A stretch of 64,000 nt of DNA from Paralichthys olivaceus (GCF_024713975.1 NC_091108.1:7609001-7673000); one strand, 5' to 3'. Counted from the first letter of the stretch, positions 50,765 to 64,000 are shown. A program made the numbers and translations. Notes: generated from the sequence alone by a model not told the origin.

Positions 50765-50935
50765 TCATCCAGTTGCTATCTACCTTGCTCATCATTTGAG
50801 GGATGCGGGGGTCGAGCTGGAGCCAATCGCAGCTGACATTGGGCGAGAGGTGGGCTTAAGCCTGAACAGGTCATCAGCTGATCACTGAGACAATGCACAG
50901 AGACAGACAACCATTCACATTCACAATTTAGACAA
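50765..50935 (-). repeat. SINE-like repeat, family C, tail portion
   Basis: GGGTCGAGCTGGAGCCAATC, CAGCTGACATTGGGCGAGAG and GACAGACAACCATTCACATT mark the tail of an abundant fish repeat, in reverse orientation. The head of probably the same family is at 30845-31010. Confidence 0.75.
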
Positions 50936-51710
50936 CTAAGTGCAATTCTCATTCCAAACAGCCTATATCTCAAAATACACCCTTGTCATTAGTGAGTCAT
51001 CCTCAAACAGGCCTGTAGATCACTTTCTTATTGTTTGTGTGATGAACGGTGGTGCAGAGGTTTGTATTTGTTCCACCTTCCCCCATTTCTGCTACCTGGC
51101 CAAAGCTATATACCGACTGTTAGCATTGCACTGTGCAACCAATTACTCCATAATATTAAATCAAAACCTGTCTAAAACTCCCCCAAATATGAATCCTATT
51201 TGACACAGAACCAAACACGCTCTGTCCACCTTAATCTGATCAGTTACTAGAATAGACTGTCAAATAGTTTTGCATTATTCACCATGAATAAATTGGAATA
51301 TTAATAATTAAAATGGGCTGTGTGATGACTTTTTGTCATTAAAAAATAATTATCACACATCTAACAGCCTGATCAGCCATTTTTCTCAGCAGCTCCACAA
51401 ATGTGATCATCTTTGCTATTAAATACTTCATCTCACTATAATGATGACACAGTCTGGGTCAGTGCAGTTTTATTGTGGTACAGCACAGGATAATTAGTCT
51501 CATTTTACACTGTCAGCTACATCATATGCCCTCAGTTGGATAAAACTAATGCAGAATCAGATAAAAGCCTTCCCCAATGAACTGTATGATCATTTTGGAG
51601 CGTGTATTTCACAGACCGCTGTACAAATGTATTAAATTATACAGTGAGTACTACAGTTTCTATTGTTTATCCTACCCTCATTCATATGAATAGTGTAGAC
51701 GAAAGCCAAT

Positions 51711-51840
51711 TTTATTACCTCTGCCAACTCTTCATTTATTTGTCTTCTTGGGATGTGACATTGGCTAAGGAAGAACCCATCACATTTTGGCAGCGATCCT
51801 GTAAAAGGAAGTGGATCCAGAATTTTATTATTACTTCCCT
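51711..51840 (+). repeat. Dispersed fish repeat, family A, partial copy 4
   Basis: TTATTACCTCTGCCAACTCT, AAGGAAGAACCCATCACATT and GTGGATCCAGAATTTT match the order seen in copy 1. Confidence 0.6.
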
Positions 51841-54800
51841 CAACATTACAAGACTGAACTTTTTTCTACATTTTCATCAATTTCACAGCAGGTAATGCTT
51901 CAATAATAATCTTGGTGTAAATTAATATGATAGTTATTGTTTTTTGGCCTTGTTGGAGGTTTGCACCCAGAGTGCTGTTGTAGTGATAGTGATGAATTAA
52001 AATTATGAGTCCAGAATTACCAATCTTCCAAAGAGCACGGACATAAAAATGCGTTGAATCACTCAATCAGAGGTAATCAGCTGACTGACTCATGGAGTGA
52101 GCTGCACTGGAGGCTCTGTGAATCATTGCAATGTGCAGGTATGCATCACTTTTACATAGAATATAGACACAGCCTTTACAAATAAGGATGTAGCCCTGCC
52201 AGAGCACACCAGACCAACGCTCTGCCACTTTTTCTCCAGGTTAGGTTATAGATTTATTCACACTTTGCATAATCTGCTTTAAATTCATTTAAATTGCTCG
52301 AAGATCAAATCACAACTTGAGTCTAAAAACAAATGGAATAGCCAAAGATGTTATATTGACATAAAAGTTCACTCAAGCATTGAGCAACACGGAAAATATT
52401 CCATAAACCTTGCCAGCAGCAGCCGGTACAGCCTCTTAGCAGCATGCAGTGAATTTAATCATTTTTTCTAGGATTTTTCTGTGATTGCAATGATTTGCAT
52501 TGTGGACAGAGATGGGTGCACTGCAGACTTTGAAGGTGAGAAATGAAGAGGATTAATTGAAAGGGGAATAGAGGTGGAATGAGCCAGCTGAGGCAGAGGG
52601 CGGAGGGGTTGTGAGGAATGGCTTCACAGGCAGTGTAGGTCAGATGAAGGAGGCAGAATGGCGCAGCAGGTTGGAAGTATAGCGGGCAGTCGTGAAACAC
52701 CGATAAGCACACAGGCAGGTGAGGAGGCAGATGAGTAATGACCCTGGAGAGAGATAACAATTAACTTGGAATACACCACAAGGAAACAGATCACTAGTTC
52801 TCTACAGAGGCCTGGAGCATTTATTACATTATGTGAAGCAACGGCCGAGCGAAGAGCAGGCAGAAATATACTACAGGTTGACAGAATGTAATCAGCACCA
52901 GGAGAGTCAGAGGGACAGAGAAACAGACAAAAGAAGAACAGGACACACAGGGGAAGACAGAACCTAGAAAAGTAGTAAGACGCAAAGCCAGCTTATAAAA
53001 GTTGGAAGACTTTAACTGAATCCTCAATGCCTGCTGGAAATGAAAGCTTGCTCAGCTCTGTTTTCATATAGCTTAGACAATTAGATGAGCTTGACTTCTT
53101 TCTGCACTGAAACTTTTCCTCAGAATGTTTCTGTCACATCCAGCCCTGGCATTTAGGTCATGTTCTTATTGTTTTTATTATTCAGTATTTGTCTTCCTGT
53201 TTTATTTTGTATAATCACATCCTGTCTCGTTTTATATCCTCACTTCCTGCTCCGTGTTTGATTACCTGCTTCGCCTTCATGTGTTTCACCTGTGTCTCCC
53301 CCCTAAGAGTATTTAGTCTCAGTGTCTGCTGCCAGTTCGTCTTGATTCCTCGTGATGTCCAGCATTCTTCTCTCATGTGAGTTTTTGTGTATTACCTTCC
53401 TCTCTGTGTTTTTGCCTGGTTATCTTGGATACCTCTGGTTGTGTAATTGAAGTACCGTGTACTGAACCTTGGACTGATTAAAACTGATTTCTGACCTGAT
53501 TCCTGCGTCACAAGTCGTGCATTTGAAACCTCTGTTTGTGTCTTGTTGATAATTTCAAAATGCTGCTTCTTCCAGCACATGTAGAAAATGTCGGCCTCCA
53601 CTTTCACTTCATCCGGCTTTATTAGTGGGCGTACGAGACCAGACACTAGTGTTTCATGAGCAGTGTTATATGGGAGAGAGGAGCTTCCCATAGTGTAGAT
53701 TTTTTTTTTTTTTAACTTTGCAGGCCTTTTACATTCACATAAAAACTATATGTGCAACATAATGATAACCTTCTATATCCATTGTATCATCTAATACCAC
53801 TTAGCTAGATGCTTGTCTGACTGCTGTTATCATTCTCAACATGATGACATTATTCATGAAGTTAACATCTGATCATGTATATAAACTTTCCACTGCAGGA
53901 ACAGTGGTTACATCTAATTTAATCTCGCACAGGCATGCATGCACATAATGATGCTCAAACAAAAAGCTCTGCACCTTAAAGTTGGACCCTGACCACTGAG
54001 TCTCAGCACCTCATGTTGTAGATGAGATGCGGCAGTGTGCTGATTCAACATTTTCTAACTGTTGATCGCTCAACATGAGTCCTGATTATCACAGAATGGA
54101 AACATGCAAACTTAATATAGGTGGCCAGAGGTAATTGGCCCCCGGTGATCTCATTTGAAATAAGAGATAATTAAACGCTCCATAAACCAGGATCGAATAA
54201 AAGATGCATTGTCTCCAGGGATCATGATAACAATGGAATTGTAATTGCTGCAGCAGCATTCAGCTTTCATTCATAAAGCCACCGCTGTTCCAACTACACC
54301 AAGTGTCCAATAGAATCAACAGTGAAGTGGATAATAGACTTAATTTGAAATAAATGAAAACAAGTAAAAAAAAAAAAATTTAAAAAAAGGACTAAAATAT
54401 CCTTTCAATTATAAGACTATTATATATATATATAAACTTGAAAAAATACCCATGTTTTACATTGGCCTCCATTCAGCTTCCTATTCATTGTTATTGTCTG
54501 AGGGCACATTCATCCTTCCTTGTCTGGACTTGCAGACTTTTGAGTTTTTTCTTTTTGTGTATATAGGATTTTGGACCAATTGCAGCAAGTTGAGACATCA
54601 TGAACAAAGAATAACAATTTGAAGTGCTTTGCATGATTGCCTTCAGCCTTCACCTGTTATTTAAAGTTTGATTGACAAAGATCATTTTGCTGGTAGTAGG
54701 AACATATTATTGCCGTGGCAACAATTGTCTAAATGAGCCAGTTAATTTTCTTCAACTAAAAATACAAATACATTTCTATGCACTGTATTAAAAAAAGTTA

Positions 54801-55494
54801 GTGAATAAAATAACTCAACTGACATCAGATGCACACTGCAGACCAACAAAGCATCGGCAGAGACAGCCTGGTGACGACGACAGGACGTACGTGTGTCTCT
54901 CCTTGAGATGTTAAAAATATCACTAAAACAGAATTTCACCAGACAGCAATCAGTATCCAGACTGAGCCTGTGCAGCAGCAAGTGGTTCCTCCTCCCGTCT
55001 CAGTGTACTCAGCTTCGTTCTTCATCTGGCTGGAGACAGTTTGAAGAGCAGCTTCTAATTACACATAGGATTGCAGCATTAGCATAAATCCTTGCATTAA
55101 TTTGTCATCAACTGTGATAACAAATTTGTAAAAGGATATGTTGTAACCAGCCTGAAGAGCTTGTCCTCCCTAATCCCAAAATTTAAGTCTCTAAATGCCA
55201 CTGCGCATCCAAATTCAGCTCGTGTGTACGTTTATTTATTGTATTATTTTTACAGTCATTTTACTGTTGCCAAATATTATGACATAAGACATGTCTCCCT
55301 CCGCTCTGATGCTATTTTCATTCTGGGGATAATTTGTTGTAATTTCATTCCTTTGAATTCTTGCCAAAATAACATAGCTCTAAAAATGCATATCATTCAA
55401 TTTTTAATCTGGCTATTACCCGACCAATGCTTCCAAGCTGCAGAAGCAATAATTAATACAAAATCAATTTAGAAAGCATTGGTGTGGATCTTTG
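51841..55494. other. Intergenic DNA with candidate conserved noncoding stretch
   Basis: No exon recognised. Around 54110-54300 the DNA is free of repeats and dense in homeodomain-type cores (TAATTG, ATAATTA) and an E-box-like CAGC cluster, with words such as GGTAATTGGCCCCCGGTGAT. It looks like vertebrate enhancer DNA, but conservation cannot be tested here. A short TA run lies at 54420-54434. Confidence 0.25.
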
Positions 55495-55712
55495 GGTCAA
55501 AGCTACCGTCTCAAACTACTTGATATCGTGGATCACATTCATGCAGTGGCTCTATATCTAGGACTTTATCACTCATTCATCCTGTTCACACGCTCCCTCT
55601 TCAGCCATCTGGTGCAATTTAGGGGTCAGTGCCCTGGGACACTTTGATATGTGGACTGGAGGAGCTTGGAATCGAACCAGCGACCTTCCAACCAGTGGAC
55701 AACCTACTCTAT
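55495..55712 (-). repeat. SINE-like dispersed repeat with tRNA-type B-box
   Basis: In reverse orientation it contains GCTGGTTCGATTCC, a B-box match to GGTTCGANTCC, next to a CCAATCGGAAGGTCG-like stretch and a GTCCCAGGGCACTG-type motif. Related to family B at 14900-15105. Confidence 0.55.
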
Positions 55713-58700
55713 CTTTTGTCAGTAATACGGACAATGTTAACTGCACAATGTACTTATACTATTTCAAGATGTAAGTACATTAAAGTTCAGACTTTCAAAA
55801 TGATAATGGATGAAAACAACGAGCTCATTCTTGATTGGTTAAAGAGATGTAACTGCTTTACTGATGTTTCATTTGCTGTGTGTTCAGGTGCATTCATGTT
55901 CATAGTGTCATTTACTTTATGATGTAAAGCTGAACTCACTAAGTGTTGCACATTTCTATGTTCATGATATGTGAAGTGGAAACAATGATGGTAAGATACA
56001 TTGTATACATGGTAACTTTCAAATCACAGAAAAGAATCACATCAGTGAATAGGCTGCGACATCAGCACATACATGAGATGAGCATATTGATTATTTACTA
56101 TTATTAGAAAGTGCACCCTGGTGATTTCTTATTATCTCACCATCCCCCCCTGTGGTGCAGTTTATCAACGGAGCTTAAATGACCTTAATTGTCCTGAATT
56201 CCACTCAACTATTAAGTGATTAGATGGTCTTATCAAAGCTTGTTAGCATATTAATTAGGAGCTGATGGAGAAGTTAAAGGCACAGTTTGAAAGCTCTGTC
56301 CTCGTGGGTTTGATTCCATTTTCACTTTCTCTTTGGATTTGTTGAACTATCCTTCAATAATCTCATCACAGGTCCTCACACAGTAGTAGCGCTCCTTATC
56401 GGACCAGTAAGTTAATTATTAGAGAGAATTTGATTATGCTAATCATCTCATGTCTTTATCTGGTCTTTGGCAGTGAAAATAAGAAATAAAGACAAAAAAA
56501 TAATCAGGCAAATACAGAATTGAAGCAATTCCCACAGTCAGACATCTATTTTAAGAATATTTATTTCTCATCTGCATAACCTTTAAAACAAGTGTCACGG
56601 TGCCCTTTGTTTATGTCAAAACTGTCCTTTTAATATGCAGCTGCTGGTGAATGCCTGCTGGCCTCTGTGTGACTTGTAAACCTGCAAAGGCTTGGAAATT
56701 GGATTTTAAACACCTTGAAAACAAAAGAACAATTTCACAGATGAAAACGCTGACCTCTGTGTCAGTAGACCTCTCTGGATCTATTGTGCTGCCACAAAGC
56801 ATCAAAGAAAAAAGGCCCGAAAGTTTGTCTGAGGGCAGATTTACAAGTCAAGTTTGCTCCAGCTTCTGAGTGCTTATCTTTTCTGAAATTTGTTCCCCCT
56901 ATTGGTTAGCAAGGGAGATCGATGGCAATCGAAATCTACTGTTGACCACAGAACTTTGTCAGGATGTCCTGAAACGTTGTCTAGTATTAAAAGTGAGAAT
57001 GTATGAAAGGTTACAAAAACTCCAGGAGAGCTATAGTTGTGGCTTTGTGGTTTTAGTTTGAAGTTTGAAATGCTTGAAATAGGTTTTAATTTACATTCCA
57101 TATTCAGATCAAAGAAATTGAGCAGGGGATGTAATTGCACCCTCCAACCAGCCCTATAGAACAAATTTTATTCTGAAAATGTGTGCATGTTCAAAGCACA
57201 TCACAGAAGCCGTCAGTGCACTGAAAAGTTCTTTAGTTTCGGGCTTTAGTTTATAATGTGCAGAAAATACCCAAAAACTTTAAAGGTTTAAAAGGACTGC
57301 AGTGAATTAGTGGCGTGGAGTCACCTCCTGTGTGCGCTGCAGACTGAGCCCACATGACTCCCCTCCATGTAATTGAATTCAGAAAAAGAAAAAAGAATTA
57401 GATTGACATGTTGTCTCTTCGAGGCATAAAAGCAGATTAGCAACTCTCTTGTGACTGTTGTATACCAGAATTGTAGATTAAGCATATACGCTCTTAATGA
57501 ATTTCCAAAATAAAGCGCAACTCTGCATACAAAATATGGTCATGGGGAAGAGGGGGTTCAAGGGCAATGCTGGTAAGTGCATCATTTCAATGCAAATTGT
57601 TCTAACACGTATGACGAAACAGCTAATGTGGTAATTATGGTTTGTGCATTGAACTGAATGTCATAGAAGACAGTGGAATTTACTTCAGCGGGAAACATCC
57701 TGGTAACATATGGCGGGGTGCACGCTCACCCCGTCGTGCAGGTGATGGAGGTAATCATTACATCAGAGTCGAGCGCTGGTTAGAGAAGGAAGCGGCAGGG
57801 AAGGATTTGTGTCCTGCACAACAGGTTCAGTGCTGCAGATGTGTGTGAACAATACGGATGATTGCCAGGCTGAATGATTAGTGTAAATAGTTTATGCAAA
57901 TCCAGCAGCATGTCTGTTGTCGAGGGGAGAACCGGCCAACAAAGCACTCTTATTCATCAGAGACGTCGGAGCGCTGCATGTCAAATCTCTCAGCTAAGGT
58001 AAAACAGAATTAAGTCCAGAGAATCAAGATGTTAAATCTGAAGCTCATTTACATGCACAATGCACGATACTGAGAATAATTAGATTTGCGCTATGGTGTG
58101 ATTACAGCTTTTACATGGATTCCACTAAGCCAATTTTCCAGTCAAGTTTACGTGATCTGTTTGGATAACGCCCAGAAGGATGTACAGTTGCTCCAAGGAA
58201 TGTCATCTAATTTTAATCTTTTTATTTAATAAGGAGAGAATATATTCCACTTGTGTTGGGGAACCGTTTTCCTTCTGATCACTCGAAGCATTGTTGACCA
58301 CGTAGCTGCTGTCTGAGAATCAGTTTATCTTTCCTCTCCCTTGCTGCCACTTGTCTCCTGCTGGGAAGTCACTGAAGAGCAAAGTGAAGGAGACAGATGT
58401 GCACAGAACTGGGACAACTATTCCGTTACAGACAACTTGTCCATATTAGAAACAACTCAAACAGAAAGCTGTTACCTGCTCGTTCTATGGCATCAAGTGA
58501 GGTTTTTAGAAATGTAGCTTTTTCCCCTGCTTTTCTTATTTTACTGTGTTTGCCTTCCCCTCATTCTTGATTAGTCCTGGTTGGTGTGACACATGGGCGT
58601 AACTTCCTGATGAGCTGCTCCTGCCAGATCTTCTGCACAGCCATCATCATCCAACAAATCAACAATCACAAGCTGAAGAGTCATCATCATCATTCAGTAA

Positions 58701-58745
58701 TCACTGTGGCAACATTACTGTCAATCTTTCATAAGATGTTCTGAC
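55713..58745. other. Intergenic DNA, fifth part
   Basis: No exon recognised. Stretches at about 56135-56290 and 57600-57960 are repeat-poor with homeodomain-type cores (CTTAATTG, GGTAATTATGG, GTAATCATTA) and may be regulatory; this is an impression only. Confidence 0.25.
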
Positions 58746-58749
58746 AGTG

Positions 58750-59130
58750 AAGCTGTTTCCAGACAATCAACTCCAGAAAATTACCCTAAAATCTGGTTCA
58801 GGTGTTTTGTGGGGTTTGTCTTTGATATGTGAAGAACGCAGCAGGAGAGTGTCTGAGTCAGACGTGTTGGAAACAACAGGAAAATGTCCAGAACATTCAG
58901 GCGAGGGGTTGGTAGAGCCTGCAGGAGGCAGGGCATTGATGGGTACCGGTCCCTATTGATGGCATCTTCTTTGTGTATTCTTCCAGTATCACAGCTGTAT
59001 TCTCACATTGTTAGATGGGCAGGAAAATGTCTGGGGGCAACTGACATGGACATTTGCGTTCTCACATCCAGCCCCTGAAGAGATTTTCAGTTCATAGTCA
59101 ATGAACTTGGAAAAAGACGTCTTCTTCTGG
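58750..59130. mobile_element. MITE-like repeat, partial
   Basis: GCTGTTTCCAGACAATCAAC near the left edge, then GAGTCAGACGTGTTGGAAAC, ATGTCCAGAACATTCAGGCG, CTTCCAGTATCACAGC and GGGTTTAACACAAACATTCA. These words occur in this order in a noncoding repeat I recall from other fish genomes. The 70-codon open frame here is part of the repeat. The right end is unclear. Confidence 0.45.
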
Positions 59131-62100
59131 GTTTAACACAAACATTCATCGAGGAAGAGGGCGAGTCGTTGTACAGGTTTGAGCGTGGGTGTGGGCAGGT
59201 TACTGTACCTCTTCAGCATGATGTGTCTGGAGCACATGACCATGTTAAGAACTCTGTAGCGTATCTACATCATCAGTTCACCTCAGTTAAAAAACTGCCT
59301 GAAACCCAGCACATCGCACACATCAAGGTTTTGATTTTACTGATCATTCAGACATACGTTCACCTCAATATCTGAAACTTTGGCCACGTACAGTATGAAT
59401 ATCCAACATTGTTAGTCTAATAGGTCCCCTTTTGTCTCTTTGCCTTTGTCTAACACTTGTTCTTTAGGAACTTGTGCCAAGCTCAGACAGGAATCGGCCA
59501 CATCCATTCTGGTCTTTGTCAGTCTGCCTCATTTGGAGAAACAATCTGGGAAACAGCATTTCTGACCTGCTCTCCTACAAATCAACTCGCCTTGTTTTCT
59601 AGAGTGCTCTGATCTCCAGCCAGCCAGTTTTAACTCCTGATGCTTTTTGAAATAAAAGCCTTAAGATCCATCCTGGTCTTGAGTCTGTGCTTTCTGCCTT
59701 TTATTGAGCTCAGTCTAGCCAATTAAAAAACATAACGAGCTGCAAAAACCTGCAACTAGAAAGTTAAGAGACTGATCACAAAATCCCACTCTGTGTAAAT
59801 TGTACTTTTGCGTTGACAGCGTTTTAATTTTTTTTTTTCTTCCTGTAAATGCCTCGGCTGCTGCTGCTCATCAAAGGGAAAGAGTGTAAAGAGCACTGGT
59901 ACAGAAGAGCTGGCTGTGGCCCCAAAATACATTTGACACAATGGAGTGCACACTGAGTCAAGAAGATATCTGTTGGCAGCTAGGGTTCAACTAACTGGAT
60001 GATTAGAATACATTATTTATACAAATGGCACATTGTATAGCAAGCCACCACCAAAACTGTAGAACTGGAAAGGGAAATAGAAATAGAAGTAAAATGTTGT
60101 GGATTAATTTTGTCGTTCAGAAATCTAACAGCACTGATTTATAAGAGGGACTAGGCAGTCTAGAGTATTGAATTAAAGATAAGGAAGTACAAATAATTTT
60201 GAATGAGATTTCCATTATACTGTTATTGGTTTTATACTGACCAATAAACCATGTCCTCCAAGGGGAAAGGTGCAGACCTTGATACTTAAAAACAGCTTTG
60301 CATAAAACTTTACTCATGACCAATGTGATGCTAGAGCCAGGTCTTCGAGGGGTCTTTCACACACACCTTTTTATTGGAGGACTGCTTGTAATCTTATATA
60401 TGTTTGAACCAAGTGCACATTAGTTTTGCAACACCATAATGATATTACAGTGGCAACGGAATTAACATATTGAGCGAGTTCATCTATTTTCTCCATTCAA
60501 ACAATAAGGACTTCAACAACAACTTCTTTTAATGTACACTTTATTTTAAAAAGTTAGCAAATACAAAAGCCGAATTGACAGCACGCCAAAGCCAGAGAGA
60601 CGTCCATCTACAAACCAATCAATGTGAAGTATAGGTACATGCAGCTGGTGTAGATGATGATGACAGAATACTAAATGACACTAAATGACATTGTGAAACC
60701 AAATACTAACTGCATGAAATGTAAACACTGTAACAAAGACACAAACCTTGGTTTAGAAGGCAATGGGTAGGAAGGGGGAAACTAAGTTCCAGCATGACAG
60801 AATTATAATTCCTGATATTATAAAGATTGTAAATGTGCATGCATCTTCAATTTGCAGGGGGGACGGATTTTCATGAGACCTGCTGTATTATTCAGATTAA
60901 TGTCAGCATCTGTCGTCACGGCTACATGTCTGGGATTAATCCTGGATATTAGAGGAAGTGGATTTGTAAAACAGTAATGCTGAAAGAGCCTTTGACAAAC
61001 AGGAGGAGGTGACAGTGTAAGGGCATGAATAACATTAATTAGGTATTCAACGAAGCAGATTAGCTCAAAGACAAATATTTTACTGTCAGGGACACGAGTC
61101 TATCAGTAGACTGAGGGTAGAAAGGAATTTGAAAGTCTACATGATAAATATCCAATTAAAACTTTTCCTTTTTTGGAGCATGACCTTTGTGTGTGCTTTA
61201 GAAAGAGACCTAAATGAATTCAAACTGGCTGAAGTGGAGCCATGGGTGCAAAGTGAGCATCTCTCTTTTAGCCACCCTCCTCAGATCCCAGGGGGGATTT
61301 CACTTTTCCCTCTTAGCATTAAGCTGCAGACGTCATTGTTAGTCACAAAAACGCCGGTCTTTCAGAGTGTATTTGTGCGCTATCAAACTTCTGGCAAAGG
61401 GAGGGCCGATTACTGACCCTTTTGAATGTCGTCTCCAAGCTTCACTCAAGGAGAAGTGGCATCTGAAACAGGTGCTGAGATAGATTAGAGGGACGGAAGC
61501 TGAGTGTTAATGGACCGGGGCTCAGCTGAAAGATGGACAGTTTTAAGTATGAGCCTGACACACAATTGATGTCTTGGGAAAAGAGAAGACTTTTGTGGAT
61601 GTCAAAGCCAAGTGGAGATGGTGCAGGGGGGAAATGGAAAACACTTAAGTGCTCAGCCTCACCTAAACTGTGGCCTGGAGCAGTGTAGCATCAAATACTT
61701 GTAGACAGGATATTGCAGGTGAATGCAAAGGTACTTAACTATGGATAAAAGTGAGCTAGCTAGCATGAGTGTGGACGGTACACACAATAATATAATTACT
61801 GGTTATGGGCTGTGCATGTCTGGTGTAAAAGAGATGATTGATTGCAGGTTGTAAAGCTAGAATTCGGTTAGTGAGTTTTTTATTGACGCAGCAGACACAG
61901 TTAATTAAGATTAATTTACAGTCAAGTTTTTTGTTCATCTGATAAATGTACTTAGGAGCAATAATTAGTCCATGTTTTCTTCTCCACCAAGAAGAAAAAT
62001 ATCTGGATCTTCAGCTGGTAAATGGTTCAAGAGCCAGTGAAGTGGATAACTGCGTCCGTCAGCTGTTTGTCAGGTACAGAGCAGTTTTTCTTTCACACTA

Positions 62101-62832
62101 ATCTCTCTGTAAATCGCACATTCAGTACTTTGTATACGGCATATGGCGCATTCACAGAGCCCAGTTGTGGACCATGATATCATGGACATTAATCCCTTTG
62201 GAAATGAGTGCCACAGTCAATTTGCATTAATAAAATATTAGATTATAATAATTTTAGATTTGCATGCTTAAGCTTTAAAATTAATTTACTGCATTAAAAC
62301 TAAGAGACAAATACTTTTTTAAATGGTGCGTCTGTTTTTAATGTTTTCTAATTATTGATAGAGTCAGATTACAGATTTAATTCAATTCTGGGGGGAAAAA
62401 ATACACAGATTAATGAAGGATTTATTGCAAATAACCATTAAAATGTGACAGGTCGTAGGTTAGGTAAGGGCATAACCTACTTTTACATCCAGGAGGACAT
62501 TATTACATAACAAAGTACTATTGTAGTGACAGTGAAAAGAACTATAGGCCTATTATGATTATCAGTGGAACCACATCTATATATACACACCATAAAAAAC
62601 GTTTTGTGGGATTATCTTTGTGCTTTTATCTTGGAGAAAAAGAGAGAAGAGGAAATTAAAACATAAATCTGACCCTAAAATAAAAGTTGAATACATTATT
62701 CATAGTGATTCATATCTGAAGAACATGAGACACATTGATACCTTATGAGGATCTATAAGAAAATAATCCAAACATGATATGTCACAACAGATGCGCTTTA
62801 AGTCCCTTTGTGACTGAAATAACTTGAGCTGC
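59131..62832. other. Intergenic DNA, sixth part
   Basis: No exon or RNA gene recognised. Stretches at about 60880-61075 and 62140-62290 are repeat-free with TAAT and ATTAATTAGG cores and could be noncoding regulatory DNA. Nothing else stands out. Confidence 0.3.
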
Positions 62833-63157
62833 TTTCAGACATGCACTGAACCCTGCAGTTTTTCTGGAGGAGGTGCATATGTGAACGCAAATGACTGAAT
62901 GAGATGCTCCGCTGTGTCTGGGGTGTTACTCCATCTGGCCTCCTGGTATAATGTCTGTAGAAATCCAGGAAAAGTCACAGCAGGGGATTCTCTGCTGTGA
63001 CCCACCACGAGCAAGTGAGGGGGGGGGGGGACTTTTAAGATGCTTCTAACACACAACAGATGCAAAAAAACAAATTTGCTGTTGTGAATTCATTGTGAAA
63101 GGGTGGGTAAACTCCACAGCCAATTCTCCGTATTTTACCTGCAGGTCATGTCTGAAA
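62833..63157. mobile_element. MITE-like element with terminal inverted repeats
   Basis: The left end CTTTCAGACATGCACTG and right end GGTCATGTCTGAAAA are inverted copies sharing TTTCAGACATG. The inside (GGAGGAGGTGCATATGTGAA, GATGCTCCGCTGTGTCTGGG) is noncoding with a long G run at 63018-63030. The terminal sequence resembles nonautonomous DNA transposons common in fish. Confidence 0.6.
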
Positions 63158-63654
63158 ACGGCTTTGGAAAGTGCTGCTGTTCAAAATGCAACGTTTTAAT
63201 TACCAGTTGGCTGCAGTGGCAACTGAGGTGCAAACACCAGTTGCTAAATTGTTGAATTATAAATCAGAGTGGATGGCCAAAGATGTCCTTCCTCTCGTGC
63301 AGATGAGTCATTGGTAGAACTGCAGCGAGAGAACGGGAGGATGATTAAAAGGAAGACAAAGAGCCTCCTGGTGTGTATCAATCATTACAAACAATATTTT
63401 CCATGTTGTTCAGCCTGATCAGAACATTCCCTACAGTGTGGCAGGAAACTAAATCATCTTGGCATTAAACAGAACATAAGCAGATCAGCCTTACAAATCC
63501 ATTCATATAAATATTTATTCACAACTAGTCACAATATTTTATGCAATTCAAATCATGTCACTTTTGTGGCGTCGTTGCAAAATGTATGTGTTTGATTACA
63601 GATCAAATATTGTCAAGAAAGATGGACGACATGACAGCTCACCAAAAAGTGAAA
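63158..63654. other. Noncoding DNA near the right edge
   Basis: No exon or repeat recognised. Confidence 0.35.
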
Positions 63655-63785
63655 TCAAGTCATCTGAATCACCCCCCTGGTGGCTGGTTGTAGTATAGAC
63701 CATAAACCCTGCCTCCTCCATGTTATTGTATAGGACATTAGGGACATGGGGCAAACTAAAAAGTCAAAATACACCTTCATTTCTT
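63655..63785. repeat. Dispersed fish repeat
   Basis: CCCCCCTGGTGGCTGGTTGT, ACCATAAACCCTGCCTCCTC and AAAAAGTCAAAATACACCTT in this order match, from memory, a noncoding repeat of many fish genomes. The rest of the window after it shows nothing recognisable. Confidence 0.5.
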
Positions 63786-64000
63786 TTTGTTTGTAATGGT
63801 TTCTGTCATGTTAGCATGAATGTAATTTGTCCTCACATTGGTGTTCACATGCTCACTTTTCATACTAGGTTTGGTTTTAATTAGTTATTTGCTGCAATAA
63901 AATTGGGGTGAAACATTATGATTGATGGCTGAGAATGACCCACAACTGGTGGAACAAATGCATCCATGAGACTTGTCTTCTTATAAAAAAAAAAAGAGCT

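Noticed and set aside
51315..51370. Imperfect inverted repeat GGCTGT...ACAGCC
   Set aside because: Pairing is broken by bulges and the region is AT-rich; much weaker than the 42,258 hairpin.
1..64000. CRISPR arrays, operons, phage or bacterial mobile elements
   Set aside because: The window is clearly vertebrate nuclear DNA with spliced genes; no regularly spaced repeats or bacterial genes were seen.

Overview
The window is nuclear DNA of a ray-finned fish, most likely a marine spiny-rayed teleost. The evidence is vertebrate-type genes with short introns and GT-AG junctions, AT-rich intergenic DNA full of fish-type dispersed repeats and dinucleotide microsatellites, and a tandem aquaporin-1 cluster of the type known only from teleosts. 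The species cannot be named from the sequence.

Left part (about 1-11,500): two housekeeping genes face each other tail to tail. USP14 (plus strand, 16 exons) encodes the proteasome-associated deubiquitinase. THOC1 (minus strand, 21 exons, a clean 654-codon reading frame plus stop) encodes a subunit of the THO/TREX mRNA export complex. The same convergent pair exists in human, so this is old synteny.

Middle part (about 15,900-26,900): three complete four-exon aquaporin-1 genes lie head to tail on the minus strand. In transcription order they are aqp1aa (261 aa), an aqp1ab2-type gene (267 aa) and an aqp1ab1-type gene (268 aa). This is the layout of the teleost-specific aquaporin-1 cluster, whose downstream members are linked to oocyte hydration and floating eggs. 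All three keep both NPA motifs and the F-H-C-R water filter. The two ab genes are extremely close: the TATA box of aqp1ab1 lies only 125 bp beyond the stop codon of aqp1ab2. By contrast, 5.5 kb of repeat-rich DNA separates aqp1aa from aqp1ab2.

Right part (about 26,900-64,000): no protein-coding exon could be recognised. The block holds microsatellites, a degenerate pentanucleotide array, pieces of SINE-, LINE- and MITE-like repeats, a striking 29-bp-arm hairpin at 42,258-42,322, and some stretches that look like conserved noncoding DNA. The last is an impression only. The most interesting items are the intact three-gene aquaporin cluster with its compressed ab2-ab1 junction, the isolated hairpin, the palindromic Tc1-like element inside the cluster, and a one-base mismatch at the USP14 exon 1 splice site.
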